From NCBI GenBank assembly GCA_965224095.1, contig OZ245039.1, positions 992,001 through 1,056,000 of the forward strand: a stretch of DNA of 64,000 bases. Direction: 5' to 3'. The notes beneath the pieces were generated by a model. That model searched no databases. It had not been told where the DNA came from and saw only the letters and a list, made by a program, of their open reading frames with translations. Shown piece after piece: positions 9,843-17,878 of the stretch (position 1 is the stretch's first letter; every line of letters starts with the position of its first letter). The stretch comes from JBPEWY01 sp965224095 (GTDB lineage: Bacteria > Bacteroidota > Bacteroidia > Flavobacteriales > Flavobacteriaceae). The position numbers and the translations under genes are program-made.

Positions 9843-10348
9843 TTTTCAACAAACTTTTAGTGTGTTTATAGTACTTCCCATAGTTTTTTCAACAAACTTT
9901 TGATATCCTCTATTTATTGATTTTGCTTTAAATAACTAAAAATCAACACTTTAAGTGTTGTGAAAATATCATAACACGCTACGAGCGTGTTATCCTCTTG
10001 CTTTCCGATCAACTGCCCTTTTTCAGGGTTGATCGAAACACTTAAAAATCAAAGAACATTTGAAAAAAGCAGGCAAGCGATCCTTCTGATTTTTGCCTGA
10101 CGTTTATCCTTTTGGAACACTACAAAAACCAGACGGAACCTGTTCGCTTGGTTATGGTAAGATCATGGGGCTGGTTTGAGAATTAAAAAAGACCTTGTAC
10201 CCGCTTATAGCAAAATTCAAGGTCTTTTCGGTTTTGTGATTTAACTTTCTATATCAAGCTAAGAATCTATAATTCTATTTCTTTAACTTCCGTGTTGTTT
10301 TAACATTCCTTTTATATCATTATTAAAAGATTCTCAATTCATATTTCA
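9843..10348. other. Palindrome-rich intergenic region, candidate oriT
   Basis: This 506-base gap between the mobilization gene and the integrase has no credible gene but dense structure. A direct repeat containing TTTTTCAACAAACTTTT occurs near 9843-9858 and again near 9885-9901, in the upstream region of the mobilization gene. Inverted repeats follow at 9944-9960 (CAACACTT/AAGTGTTG), 9971-9993 (ATAACACGCT/AGCGTGTTAT, 3-base loop), 10006-10035 (CGATCAA/TTGATCG, with inner CCCT/AGGG) and 10070-10099 (CAGGCAA/TTGCCTG). A terminator-like hairpin is at 10187-10228. Such arrays are typical of transfer origins; the role is inferred from the neighbour. Confidence 0.5.
10187..10228 (-). terminator. 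Hairpin downstream of integrase
   Basis: A perfect 11-base inverted repeat (AAAAGACCTTG paired with CAAGGTCTTTT) encloses a 20-base loop. On the minus strand it lies about 120 bases after the integrase stop codon and ends in a short T-rich run. It could terminate integrase transcription, although the long loop is unusual, and it could instead belong to the palindrome array beside it. Confidence 0.45.
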
Positions 10349-11578
10349 TTAGGATGCATTTCTTTTAGCGGTCAGTTTTGTTTGAAGTATACTGAGTTCC
10401 TTCCCTATTTTATCTTCCAGTACCCGGGCATAGATCTGGGTGGTGGATAGTTTACTATGTCCAAGAAGTTTGGATACCGTTTCTATGGGCACTCCGTTTG
10501 AAAGGGTAATAGTTGTTGCAAAAGTATGACGGGCCACATGAAAACTTAGCTGTTTGTCTATGTTGCATTTGGTGGCAATCTCTTTGATGTGTTTATTCAT
10601 CTTTTGATTGGAACCTACGGGTAATAGTTTATCAAACAAGTTTTGGTCTTGATATTTTTCCAGAATCCCTTTGGCTTTATCCAGTAAAGGCACTTTTACC
10701 GGTTCTTTACTTTTTTCTCTGTATAGACTCAGCCAGGGCTTTCCATCCATTCCCAATACAATATTCTCTGTGCTTAGCTTTTTAAGATCACAATAGGATA
10801 ATCCGGTATAACAGCTAAACACAAATACATCTCTTACCTGTTTGTGTTTTAGCTCGGTTAGTTCAATTTCTTCTATCTGCCTTAATTCCTGATGGGTTAA
10901 AAAAGCACGATCGTATTTATGGAATTTGAGTTTATATTTTAAAAACGGATTCTTTTCGATCCATTCCAGTTTTACCGCCAAATTCATCAGCTTATTGAGG
11001 CGTTCTATATGCTTCATAATACCATTATTATTCAGTGGCTGATTACTGAGTCTGTTTTTGGGCTTTCTCAAATAGTTCTCAAAGTCGATAACAAAACTGT
11101 AGCTCAGGTTTTGAAGGGAGATATCCTCTATCTTTAATTGGTGCCTTAAAAATGCTGTAAGATACTTTGTCGTGGTTTTATAATTCTTCAAAGTACCTGC
11201 TTTAAGTACTCCTTCCATTTTCTTTTTATGAAAGGCGGCTAATTCAAGGAGACTGTTTTGGTGGTTATCCATTCCTAAATACCTGGCTTTTACTGACTGG
11301 GGAGTAATAAGCTTACCTTCTTGTTTAAGTTCGTTGTAGGCATCTTTAAGTCCAAAATAAGTTTGATAAAGCTCCTCGTTTAATTTTCGGGCAGCTTCCC
11401 CCCTTCCCTTGGCTCTTTTTGACCGGGCGTTCCAATCTTTAATGGGATAGTAACGGTTTAAGCTAAACTCACCTCGGTTTCCATTAATGGTTATACGTAC
11501 ATAAATAGGTGCATGATCTTTCTTTTTCTTGGAGATAACCTGACGAAAAAGAATCTTAAATGTGTTTGACGTTTTCAT
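10349..11578 (-). CDS. Tyrosine recombinase (integrase), CTnDOT-like
   Basis: The 409-residue protein has the layout of Bacteroidota integrases: an N-terminal arm-binding domain (about 1-90), a SAM-like core-binding domain (about 108-210) and a C-terminal catalytic domain (about 220-400). Catalytic residues visible are K289 or K291, H347 and R350 (HVAR), H374 (LLGH) and the nucleophile Y383 (IYAR). The first catalytic arginine, expected in TGLR, is replaced by S261 (TGLSYCD), as known for IntDOT of CTnDOT. The gene lies on the 3' side of tRNA-Pro and is transcribed away from it, as expected for an element integrated at a tRNA gene. It probably drives excision and integration of the element to its left. 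Confidence 0.93.
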   Translation of the reverse strand: MKTSNTFKILFRQVISKKKKDHAPIYVRITINGNRGEFSLNRYYPIKDWNARSKRAKGRGEAARKLNEELYQTYFGLKDAYNELKQEGKLITPQSVKARYLGMDNHQNSLLELAAFHKKKMEGVLKAGTLKNYKTTTKYLTAFLRHQLKIEDISLQNLSYSFVIDFENYLRKPKNRLSNQPLNNNGIMKHIERLNKLMNLAVKLEWIEKNPFLKYKLKFHKYDRAFLTHQELRQIEEIELTELKHKQVRDVFVFSCYTGLSYCDLKKLSTENIVLGMDGKPWLSLYREKSKEPVKVPLLDKAKGILEKYQDQNLFDKLLPVGSNQKMNKHIKEIATKCNIDKQLSFHVARHTFATTITLSNGVPIETVSKLLGHSKLSTTQIYARVLEDKIGKELSILQTKLTAKRNAS

Positions 11579-11720
11579 TTCTTCCGTTTTTAGTGAAACA
11601 ATGGCTAAAACGAAAGTTAAATCACATAGAAAGGAAGACTTTCTCTTTTAAAGATACTGAAAATTTAAAACTTTTTCAGGTCCCGAATAGGTCCCTTTTT
11701 GTTTGTAGTTAATTGGAACC

Positions 11721-11785
11721 AAATAGTATTGAAAAAATTCAATTACTTGATATTCAGTGAATTAAAAATAATTTCAATACTATTT
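11721..11785. repeat. 14-bp inverted repeat between integrase and tRNA-Pro
   Basis: AAATAGTATTGAAA at 11721-11734 is exactly inverted at 11772-11785 (TTTCAATACTATTT). A second 6-base pair (AATTCA at 11736-11741, TGAATT at 11758-11763) is nested inside. It ends 14 bases from the tRNA 3' end, where the attachment site of a tRNA-integrating element is expected. It could be integrase arm sites or a cruciform at the junction. I saw no second copy of the tRNA 3' end in the window. Confidence 0.55.
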
Positions 11786-11798
11786 AAATTCCATTCCG

Positions 11799-11873
11799 TC
11801 GGGGTGGCAGGATTCGAACCTGCGACCTCCTGCTCCCAAAGCAGGCGCGATAACCGGGCTACGCTACACCCCG
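11799..11873 (-). tRNA. tRNA-Pro (anticodon TGG)
   Basis: Read on the minus strand this 75-base segment folds as a cloverleaf. The acceptor stem CGGGGTG pairs with CACCCCG, followed by discriminator A. The anticodon arm CCTGC-TTTGGGA-GCAGG gives anticodon TGG (proline), and the T arm contains GGTTCGAATCC. CCA is not encoded. Its 3' end faces the integrase gene, which marks it as the probable integration target of the neighbouring element. Confidence 0.97.
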
Positions 11874-11966
11874 AATGCGGAGTGCAAATATATAATATTC
11901 CCTATTAAAAAAAACTTAAAACGACTCCTTTTCACCTGCAAATTTGTAACTTCCGGTTTCATCAAT

Positions 11967-13094
11967 ATGTTTATGAAAATAAAATCGGTATTCATAGTGC
12001 TCCTTGCCTGTTTTTTTACCGCTTGCGCTCAAAAAAAAGATCACCAAATAAGTGCACCGGACAACATAAATTATACCCTGAAACAGGTAGTTTCCGATCT
12101 TCATATTCCGTGGGGAATGGCATTTCTTCCCAACGGAGGTATTCTCATCACAGAAAGATCCGGAGCGCTTTTATTATATATAAACAATAAAAAAATCCCT
12201 ATAAAAGGACTTCCTGAAATAGAACGTAACGGACAGGGAGGGCTTATGGACATTGAATTACATCCAAACTATCGGGAAACCGGCTGGATTTATATTTCAT
12301 TTGCCTCTTCCGGGGAGCAACGCGGCGGGAGTAATACGGCAATTGCCAGAGCTAAACTGCATAACAATACACTTATTGATCTGGAAGTTTTATATAAAGC
12401 TACTCCCAACAGCAGCCGTGGTCAGCACTATGGTTCAAGGCTGGAATTCGATAAACACGGAGATTTGTATTTCTCTATAGGCGACCGTGGAAATCGTAAT
12501 GTAAACCCGCAAAATCTTAGTCGTGATGGCGGGAAAATATACCGTATCAAAGATAACGGAGCGATTCCTGAAGACAATCCGTTTTTGGATAAGCCCACTG
12601 CCAAGAAAGCTATTTACAGTTACGGTCATAGAAATCCGCAAGGATTAATCAGGCATCCGCAAACGGGAGCCATCTGGTCGCACGAACACGGACCCCGCGG
12701 AGGAGACGAAATCAACCTTATTAAAAAAGGGAGTAACTACGGATGGCCTCTGGTCACCTATGGAATAAATTACAGTGGAACTCCTATCTCTGAAAATACA
12801 TCCTTACCCGGAATGGAAAATCCTATCTATCAGTGGACTCCCTCCATTGCCCCGTGCGGAATGACCTTTGTAATGTCTGATAAATACCCGGAGTGGGAAG
12901 GGAATCTGCTGGTGGGGTCTTTGTCTTTTCAGTATCTGGAACGATTGGTTATCCGTAACGAAAAAGTAGAAAAGCGCGAAAGGTTATTCGATGGAATAGG
13001 CCGTGTGAGAAATGTAAAACAGGGGCCGGACGGGTTTTTATATGTTGCGGTTGAAGGGAAAGGGATTTATAAGATTGTTCGAAAATCCAATTAA
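11967..13094 (+). CDS. PQQ-dependent aldose sugar dehydrogenase-like lipoprotein
   Basis: This 375-residue protein belongs to the soluble glucose/sorbosone dehydrogenase beta-propeller family (YliI-like), which oxidises aldoses using PQQ in the periplasm. A lipoprotein signal ends at C20 (FTAC), so it should be anchored at the outer face of a membrane. Family motifs include WGMAFLPNG, GLMDIELHP, H154 in RGQHYG (the position of the active-site His), YGHRNPQGL and HEHGPRGGDE. Its length is normal. The MmcQ-like gene starts at the base after its stop, so the two form a small operon. Whether the organism makes PQQ cannot be judged here. Confidence 0.88.
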   Translation: MFMKIKSVFIVLLACFFTACAQKKDHQISAPDNINYTLKQVVSDLHIPWGMAFLPNGGILITERSGALLLYINNKKIPIKGLPEIERNGQGGLMDIELHPNYRETGWIYISFASSGEQRGGSNTAIARAKLHNNTLIDLEVLYKATPNSSRGQHYGSRLEFDKHGDLYFSIGDRGNRNVNPQNLSRDGGKIYRIKDNGAIPEDNPFLDKPTAKKAIYSYGHRNPQGLIRHPQTGAIWSHEHGPRGGDEINLIKKGSNYGWPLVTYGINYSGTPISENTSLPGMENPIYQWTPSIAPCGMTFVMSDKYPEWEGNLLVGSLSFQYLERLVIRNEKVEKRERLFDGIGRVRNVKQGPDGFLYVAVEGKGIYKIVRKSN

Positions 13095-13457
13095 ATGACT
13101 ATTGAAGTATACAGACAATACTGTTTGTCAAAAAAAGGAGTCACCGAATCAACTCCTTTTCCAAAACTCCCTAATATACTGGTGTTTAAGGTAATGGGCA
13201 AAATGTTTACGGCTACCGATATAAATACCTTTACCGGTTTCAGTATTAAATGTCATCCGGAAACTATTAATGAATTACGGGCATCGCATGCCGCCGTAAA
13301 AGAACCCTCGTATTTTAGTAAAAAACACTGGAGTACGGTATTGGTTGACGGATCGGTAAGAGATTCTCTTTTGTTCGAATGGTTAGATATCTCCTACGAT
13401 CTGGTTGTGGCAAACCTTCCCAAAAAAGTACAAGACGAACTTGCCCTTCTCCCCTGA
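13095..13457 (+). CDS. MmcQ/YjbR family protein
   Basis: The 120-residue product matches the MmcQ/YjbR family, small proteins with a double-wing fold proposed to bind DNA; the cellular role is not settled. Typical segments are the start (YRQYCLSKKGVTESTPFP), the central VMGKMFTA, and WSTVLVDGSV followed by the C-terminal LPKKVQDEL. It begins immediately after the stop of the sugar dehydrogenase gene and converges with murQ after a 17-base gap. Confidence 0.85.
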   Translation: MTIEVYRQYCLSKKGVTESTPFPKLPNILVFKVMGKMFTATDINTFTGFSIKCHPETINELRASHAAVKEPSYFSKKHWSTVLVDGSVRDSLLFEWLDISYDLVVANLPKKVQDELALLP

Positions 13458-13474
13458 TATGTTAACGATCAATA

Positions 13475-14290
13475 TTAACGTCCAACTGCTTCAATAGCTG
13501 CCTTTACCGAACCGTACTTTTCAAGTAATTCCGATGCTCTGACCGGTGATACTCCCAGTTCTTCGCTAATAAAACGTACCCCACGATCCAGGAGTTTATT
13601 ATTGGTAAGTTGCATATTTACCATTTTATGCCCCTTAACCCGGCCTATACGGATCATAAGAGCTGTCGAGATCATATTAAGCGCCAGTTTTTGAGCAGTT
13701 CCGCTTTTCATTCGGGTGCTCCCTGTAACAAATTCGGGGCCTACATTTATTTCAATCGGAATATCGGCTGCCCGGGCTAAAGGAGATCCCGGATTATTGG
13801 TTATCCCGGCTGTAAGAATACCCTGTTTAACAGCATCTTTTACGCCTCCCAGCACATACGGGGTGGTTCCAGAAGCAGCAATTCCCACAACAACATCATT
13901 TTTGTTTATATCAAATTTTTTAAGATCCAGCCAAGCCTGTTTGGTATTGTCTTCGGCAAACTCCACAGCTTTTCTGATAGCACCATCTCCCCCTGCAATA
14001 AGACCTATCACCCGATCATGAGGCATTCCGTAGGTAGGTGGAATTTCGGAAGCATCTAAAATCCCCAAACGCCCACTGGTTCCCGCTCCTATGTAAAACA
14101 AACGTCCCCCCATGACAAATCGTTCCACCAGTTCCTCCACAAGTTTCTCGATGGAAGGAATAGCCCGGCTAACTGCCAGAGCAACCTGCTGGTCTTCCTT
14201 ATTTATACTTTCCAGGATATCGGAGGTGCTCATTTTTTCAAGATGGTCATAATGGGAAGGCAATTCGGTTATTTTCTTATAATCGGACAT
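13475..14290 (-). CDS. murQ: N-acetylmuramic acid 6-phosphate etherase
   Basis: MurQ cleaves the lactyl ether of MurNAc-6-phosphate to give GlcNAc-6-phosphate and D-lactate during cell-wall recycling. The 271-residue protein has the SIS fold with GAGTSGRLG (about residues 68-76) followed by DASEIPPTYG, and the conserved GSTRMKSGTAQK sugar-phosphate loop. It is slightly shorter than the E. coli protein (about 298) but contains all core motifs. It is transcribed divergently from anmK, which makes its substrate, so the pair covers two consecutive steps in the cytoplasm. Confidence 0.96.
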   Translation of the reverse strand: MSDYKKITELPSHYDHLEKMSTSDILESINKEDQQVALAVSRAIPSIEKLVEELVERFVMGGRLFYIGAGTSGRLGILDASEIPPTYGMPHDRVIGLIAGGDGAIRKAVEFAEDNTKQAWLDLKKFDINKNDVVVGIAASGTTPYVLGGVKDAVKQGILTAGITNNPGSPLARAADIPIEINVGPEFVTGSTRMKSGTAQKLALNMISTALMIRIGRVKGHKMVNMQLTNNKLLDRGVRFISEELGVSPVRASELLEKYGSVKAAIEAVGR

Positions 14291-14328
14291 AAAATGTTGG
14301 AATTACTTTTAATTGAAAAACAAAGTTA

Positions 14329-14336
14329 TAAATTTG
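14329..14336 (+). promoter_or_regulatory. -7 promoter element before anmK
   Basis: TAAATTTG matches the Bacteroidota -7 consensus TAnnTTTG and lies 23 bases before the ATG chosen for anmK. No TTG is present at the usual distance upstream, so the promoter is only half supported. Confidence 0.4.
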
Positions 14337-14359
14337 AAAAAGGGTATGCTCTTTATTTT

Positions 14360-15454
14360 ATGGAATCTGCAAATAAAAATACATATACCGTTTTGGGGCT
14401 TATGTCCGGGACTTCACTGGACGGATTGGATCTGGCCTGTTGTGAGTTCCGTAAAGTGGAAGATCACTGGGACTATAAAATACTGAAAACCCAAAGCATT
14501 CCCTATAACGATTTTTGGAGGGATGCTCTTAAAAATGCCATGAGGTTAAATGATTTCGATTTAAAAGAGCTTCACCTCAATTACGGAACCTGGCTTGGAA
14601 AACAGTCCCGGGAGTTTATTGAAAAGTCCCCACAGTATATAGACCTTATTGCCAGCCACGGGCATACCGTTTTTCATCAGCCGGAACACGGTATTACATT
14701 GCAAATAGGCTCGGGGCAGGAATTAGCAAATACATCCGGTTATAAAGTTATCTGTGACTTTAGAACAAAAGACGTATTACTGGGCGGGCAGGGAGCACCC
14801 CTGGTACCCATAGGTGATAAATACCTGTTTTCAGATTTTAATTTTTGCCTTAATCTGGGAGGCATCAGCAATATCTCAATGTCGGTGGAAGGAAAACGAA
14901 TAGCCTTCGATATCTGCCCTGTAAATATGCTATTCAGTTATATTACCCAAAAAATAAACCTTCCATACGATGACGAAGGGATCCTTGCCAGAAGCGGAAC
15001 CATCAATTATTCGCTTCTTGAAGCCCTGAATGTGCTGGATTTTTATAAAAAACAACATCCTAAATCGCTTGGATATGAGTGGTTCGAAAATAAAATTATT
15101 CCGCTTCTGGACCATACCAAAGATTCGATTGAAAATCTTTTAAGAACCGCTGTAGAACACATTAGTTTTCAAATAAACGCTGTTGTGTCCAGGTATCTGG
15201 TCCGGGATACACACTCCAGGCTTTTAATAACAGGTGGTGGTGTTTTTAATACTTTTCTTATTGAAAAGCTAACTCAAAAACTCGGTGAAAAAGTAGAAGT
15301 GGTCATTCCCGATTCGCAACTCATCGAATTTAAAGAAGCACTGATCTTTGCCTTTATGGGTGTTTTGAGAGATCGGAATGAAATTAATTGCCTGAGTTCG
15401 GTTACCGGAGCTCCTCAAGACAGTTCATCCGGTGTTATCTTTATGCCCGATTGA
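14360..15454 (+). CDS. anmK: Anhydro-N-acetylmuramic acid kinase
   Basis: AnmK opens the anhydro ring of anhydroMurNAc and phosphorylates it to MurNAc-6-phosphate, the substrate of MurQ. The ATG at 14360 gives 364 residues beginning MESANKNTYTV, close to the family length; the frame stays open further upstream but would run into murQ and past a promoter-like element. Motifs are GLMSGTSLDGLDLA (ATP binding), SHGHTVFHQP, GGQGAPLVPIGD and NLGGISNIS, with a late phosphate loop ITGGGVFN. Divergent from murQ. Confidence 0.95.
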   Translation: MESANKNTYTVLGLMSGTSLDGLDLACCEFRKVEDHWDYKILKTQSIPYNDFWRDALKNAMRLNDFDLKELHLNYGTWLGKQSREFIEKSPQYIDLIASHGHTVFHQPEHGITLQIGSGQELANTSGYKVICDFRTKDVLLGGQGAPLVPIGDKYLFSDFNFCLNLGGISNISMSVEGKRIAFDICPVNMLFSYITQKINLPYDDEGILARSGTINYSLLEALNVLDFYKKQHPKSLGYEWFENKIIPLLDHTKDSIENLLRTAVEHISFQINAVVSRYLVRDTHSRLLITGGGVFNTFLIEKLTQKLGEKVEVVIPDSQLIEFKEALIFAFMGVLRDRNEINCLSSVTGAPQDSSSGVIFMPD

Positions 15455-15483
15455 ATTTAAAATAAATTGAATCCTTAAATTTG
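15451..15483 (+). promoter_or_regulatory. Promoter of the udk operon
   Basis: TTG at 15451-15453 and TAAATTTG at 15476-15483 are separated by 22 bases, a good match to the Flavobacterium-type promoter TTG-N17-23-TAnnTTTG. It starts inside the last codons of anmK. The -7 element overlaps the in-frame TTG at 15481, which argues for the ATG at 15499 as the udk start. Confidence 0.6.
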
Positions 15484-15498
15484 TCCAAAACGAATTAT

Positions 15499-16107
15499 AT
15501 GCTGATTATTGGAATAGCAGGTGGTACCGGTTGTGGAAAAACCACGGTGGTAAATCAGATTATCAATGAACTTCCGGAAAATGAAGTAGGCGTTATCTCG
15601 CAGGACTCTTATTATAAAGATACTTCTCATTTGTCGTACGAAGAGCGAACCAAAATTAATTTTGATCACCCCAGGGCCATCGACTTCGAACTTCTTAAGC
15701 AACACCTTATCGACCTTAAGGAAGGAAAGCCCGTAAAACAACCCGTATATTCTTTTGTTCAACACAACAGAACTACCGATACCATACTTACACATCCCAG
15801 AAAAGTAATGATCATCGAGGGCATTTTAATCATGTCAAATCAGGAAATCAGGGAAATGTTCGATATTAAAATCTTTGTACATGCCGACTCCGATGAACGG
15901 CTTATACGAAGAATCAAAAGAGACATTTCAGAGCGTGGCAGGGATGTGGAAGAAGTTTTAAACAGATATCAAACCACGCTGAAACCCATGCACGAACAGT
16001 TTATTGAGCCCATGAAGGAATATGCCGATATTATTATCCCCAATAACAAATACAATACGGTGGCAGTCGATATAGTTCGTACCATAATTACAGAGCGTTT
16101 GTCCTAG
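15499..16107 (+). CDS. udk: Uridine kinase
   Basis: This enzyme phosphorylates uridine and cytidine in pyrimidine salvage. The 202-residue product begins MLIIGIAGGTGCGKTTV, placing the Walker A loop near residues 8-15, as in the family. Later motifs include SQDSYYKD, NFDHPRAIDF and the lid region RRIKRDISERGR. The ATG at 15499 is preferred over an upstream TTG because the latter lies in the promoter. It heads a run with the divIC-like gene, both mutase genes and an SDR gene. Confidence 0.93.
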   Translation: MLIIGIAGGTGCGKTTVVNQIINELPENEVGVISQDSYYKDTSHLSYEERTKINFDHPRAIDFELLKQHLIDLKEGKPVKQPVYSFVQHNRTTDTILTHPRKVMIIEGILIMSNQEIREMFDIKIFVHADSDERLIRRIKRDISERGRDVEEVLNRYQTTLKPMHEQFIEPMKEYADIIIPNNKYNTVAVDIVRTIITERLS

Positions 16108-16128
16108 TAATTTCATAGCTTTACAGTA

Positions 16129-16461
16129 ATGGATTTTAAATCGATTCGATCAAAAAAATGGTTTAGTATTATCAGTAATATTTACGTGATCATACTGACT
16201 GTTTTTGTTATCTGGATGCTTTTCTTTGATGCCAACTCTTTTCTTACACACAGGGAGTTGGAAAAAGATATTAAAAAGCTGGAAAAACAAAAGGAATTTC
16301 TGGAAAAGGAAATTTCCAAAGACAAGGAGATTATAAAGAAATTAAATAATCCGGAAGCTATTGAACGCTTCGCAAGAGAACAGTATTATCTCAAAAAAAA
16401 GAATGAAGAAATTTACCTCATCGAATATGAGGATAGTTTAAAAAATAATAAACATGAGTGA
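16129..16461 (+). CDS. FtsB/DivIC-like septum formation initiator
   Basis: The 110-residue protein has a short cytoplasmic N-terminus, one membrane segment (about residues 14-32, ISNIYVIILTVFVIWMLFF) and a charged coiled coil (about 40-75), followed by the PEAIERFAREQYYLKK motif typical of FtsB/DivIC. Such proteins join the FtsQLB divisome complex on the periplasmic side. Its stop overlaps the start of the mutase small-subunit gene by 8 bases, implying translational coupling of two functionally unrelated genes. Confidence 0.88.
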   Translation: MDFKSIRSKKWFSIISNIYVIILTVFVIWMLFFDANSFLTHRELEKDIKKLEKQKEFLEKEISKDKEIIKKLNNPEAIERFAREQYYLKKKNEEIYLIEYEDSLKNNKHE

Positions 16462-17857
16462 TTTCCTGTTTGATGAGTTTCAACCCGTATCGGCGAAACA
16501 ATGGAAACAAAAAATCCAGGCAGACCTTAAGGGCGCCGATTATAACGATTCCCTTATATGGAAAAGCCCGGAGGGTATTGATGTAAAACCATTTTATAAT
16601 TACGAAGATATTGGTAAAATCAAAGCCGCTCCCGAAACGCGTGCTTCAGACTGGAAAACCGGACAGTTAATCTTTGCAGGAAACACACAAAATGCGAATG
16701 CCAAGGCACTTGATGTTTTGAATCGAGGGGCTGAAAGTATTTTTTTCCATATCCCATCCGATCAGGTTTCGGTAAACGATTTGTTAAAGGGAATTGATCT
16801 TGCTACCGTAACTGTTTATATAGCTCTTGATTTTCTGTCGGAAGCCTATATCGACCAGTTTCTTAAAATCTCAAAGCATACCGATGCCGGCATTTTTTTA
16901 AACATTGATATTTTAGGGCATCTGGTACAAACCGGAAACTGGTATTTTAATCAGGATGCCGATCATGAAGCTCTGGAGCGTATTCTTACCAGGATTCACA
17001 ATTCCGAAAAACACGGAGTAAAATCGGTTTTAGGAGTAGATTTATCGCGCTATCAAAATGCCGGAGCTACCCTGGTACAGCAACTGGCTTATACCCTGGC
17101 CCACGCCAATGAGTATCTCAATTTCCTGAATGATAAGGGGCTGTTGCAAAACACCTCTCAAAATATGCTTTTTCATGTCTCCGTAGGAGGGAATTACTTT
17201 TTTGAAATTGCCAAATTAAGAGCCCTGCACCTTTTATGGAAGCAGCTAACGGCTTCGTACGGGTTGTCGCAGGAATGCCATATCATTGCCAAACCCGGCT
17301 CCAGAAATAAGACCCTGTACGATTATAATGTAAATATGTTGCGTTCTACCACCGAATGTATGAGTGCCGTAATAGGTGGTGCACATATGGTTTACAACCT
17401 TCCTTATGATTCCGTATACCACAAAGACAATGAATTTGGCGAACGTATTGCGAGAAACCAGCTGTTAATACTGAAGCATGAGAGTTATTTTGATCTGGTT
17501 GACAATCCAGCGGACGGGAGTTACTATATTGAGAGTATCACACAGCAATTAGCTCAGAAAGCCCTGGATATTTTTAAAAAAATAGAAATCGACGGTGGTT
17601 TTTTACATCAGTTAAAAGCGCATTCCATACAGAAAAAAATAAGAGAAAGCGCACAAAAGGAACAGCATGCATTTGAAAAGAAGCATAAAATTCTGATAGG
17701 CACCAATAAATATCCGAATGAAAAAGATAAAATGAAAGAGCATATGGAACTCTATCCGTTTGTAAAGACTAAAGTTCGTAAAACACTTATCGAACCAATT
17801 CTGGAAAAACGACTGGCCGAAGCCATGGAAAAAGAGAGGCTCGATAAGGAATCATAG
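16454..17857 (+). CDS. mutA: Methylmalonyl-CoA mutase small (beta) subunit
   Basis: The 467-residue protein is the non-catalytic partner of the large mutase subunit; the heterodimer interconverts methylmalonyl-CoA and succinyl-CoA. It begins with a typical WKQKIQADLKGADY segment and carries the barrel domain. It stops where a cobalamin-binding domain would start in the longer small subunits of actinobacteria, and it lacks the DxHxxG motif. This short form looks like the usual flavobacterial variant rather than a truncation, since the end is orderly and mutB follows 21 bases later. Confidence 0.9.
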   Translation: MSDFLFDEFQPVSAKQWKQKIQADLKGADYNDSLIWKSPEGIDVKPFYNYEDIGKIKAAPETRASDWKTGQLIFAGNTQNANAKALDVLNRGAESIFFHIPSDQVSVNDLLKGIDLATVTVYIALDFLSEAYIDQFLKISKHTDAGIFLNIDILGHLVQTGNWYFNQDADHEALERILTRIHNSEKHGVKSVLGVDLSRYQNAGATLVQQLAYTLAHANEYLNFLNDKGLLQNTSQNMLFHVSVGGNYFFEIAKLRALHLLWKQLTASYGLSQECHIIAKPGSRNKTLYDYNVNMLRSTTECMSAVIGGAHMVYNLPYDSVYHKDNEFGERIARNQLLILKHESYFDLVDNPADGSYYIESITQQLAQKALDIFKKIEIDGGFLHQLKAHSIQKKIRESAQKEQHAFEKKHKILIGTNKYPNEKDKMKEHMELYPFVKTKVRKTLIEPILEKRLAEAMEKERLDKES

Positions 17858-17878
17858 CGATTAATCATTAGAAATGTA

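Noticed and set aside
11699..11908. Plus-strand frame with VAGFEPATSCSQSRRDNRA-like translation
   Set aside because: It is the antisense of the tRNA-Pro gene; such translated tRNA sequences are common false proteins in databases.
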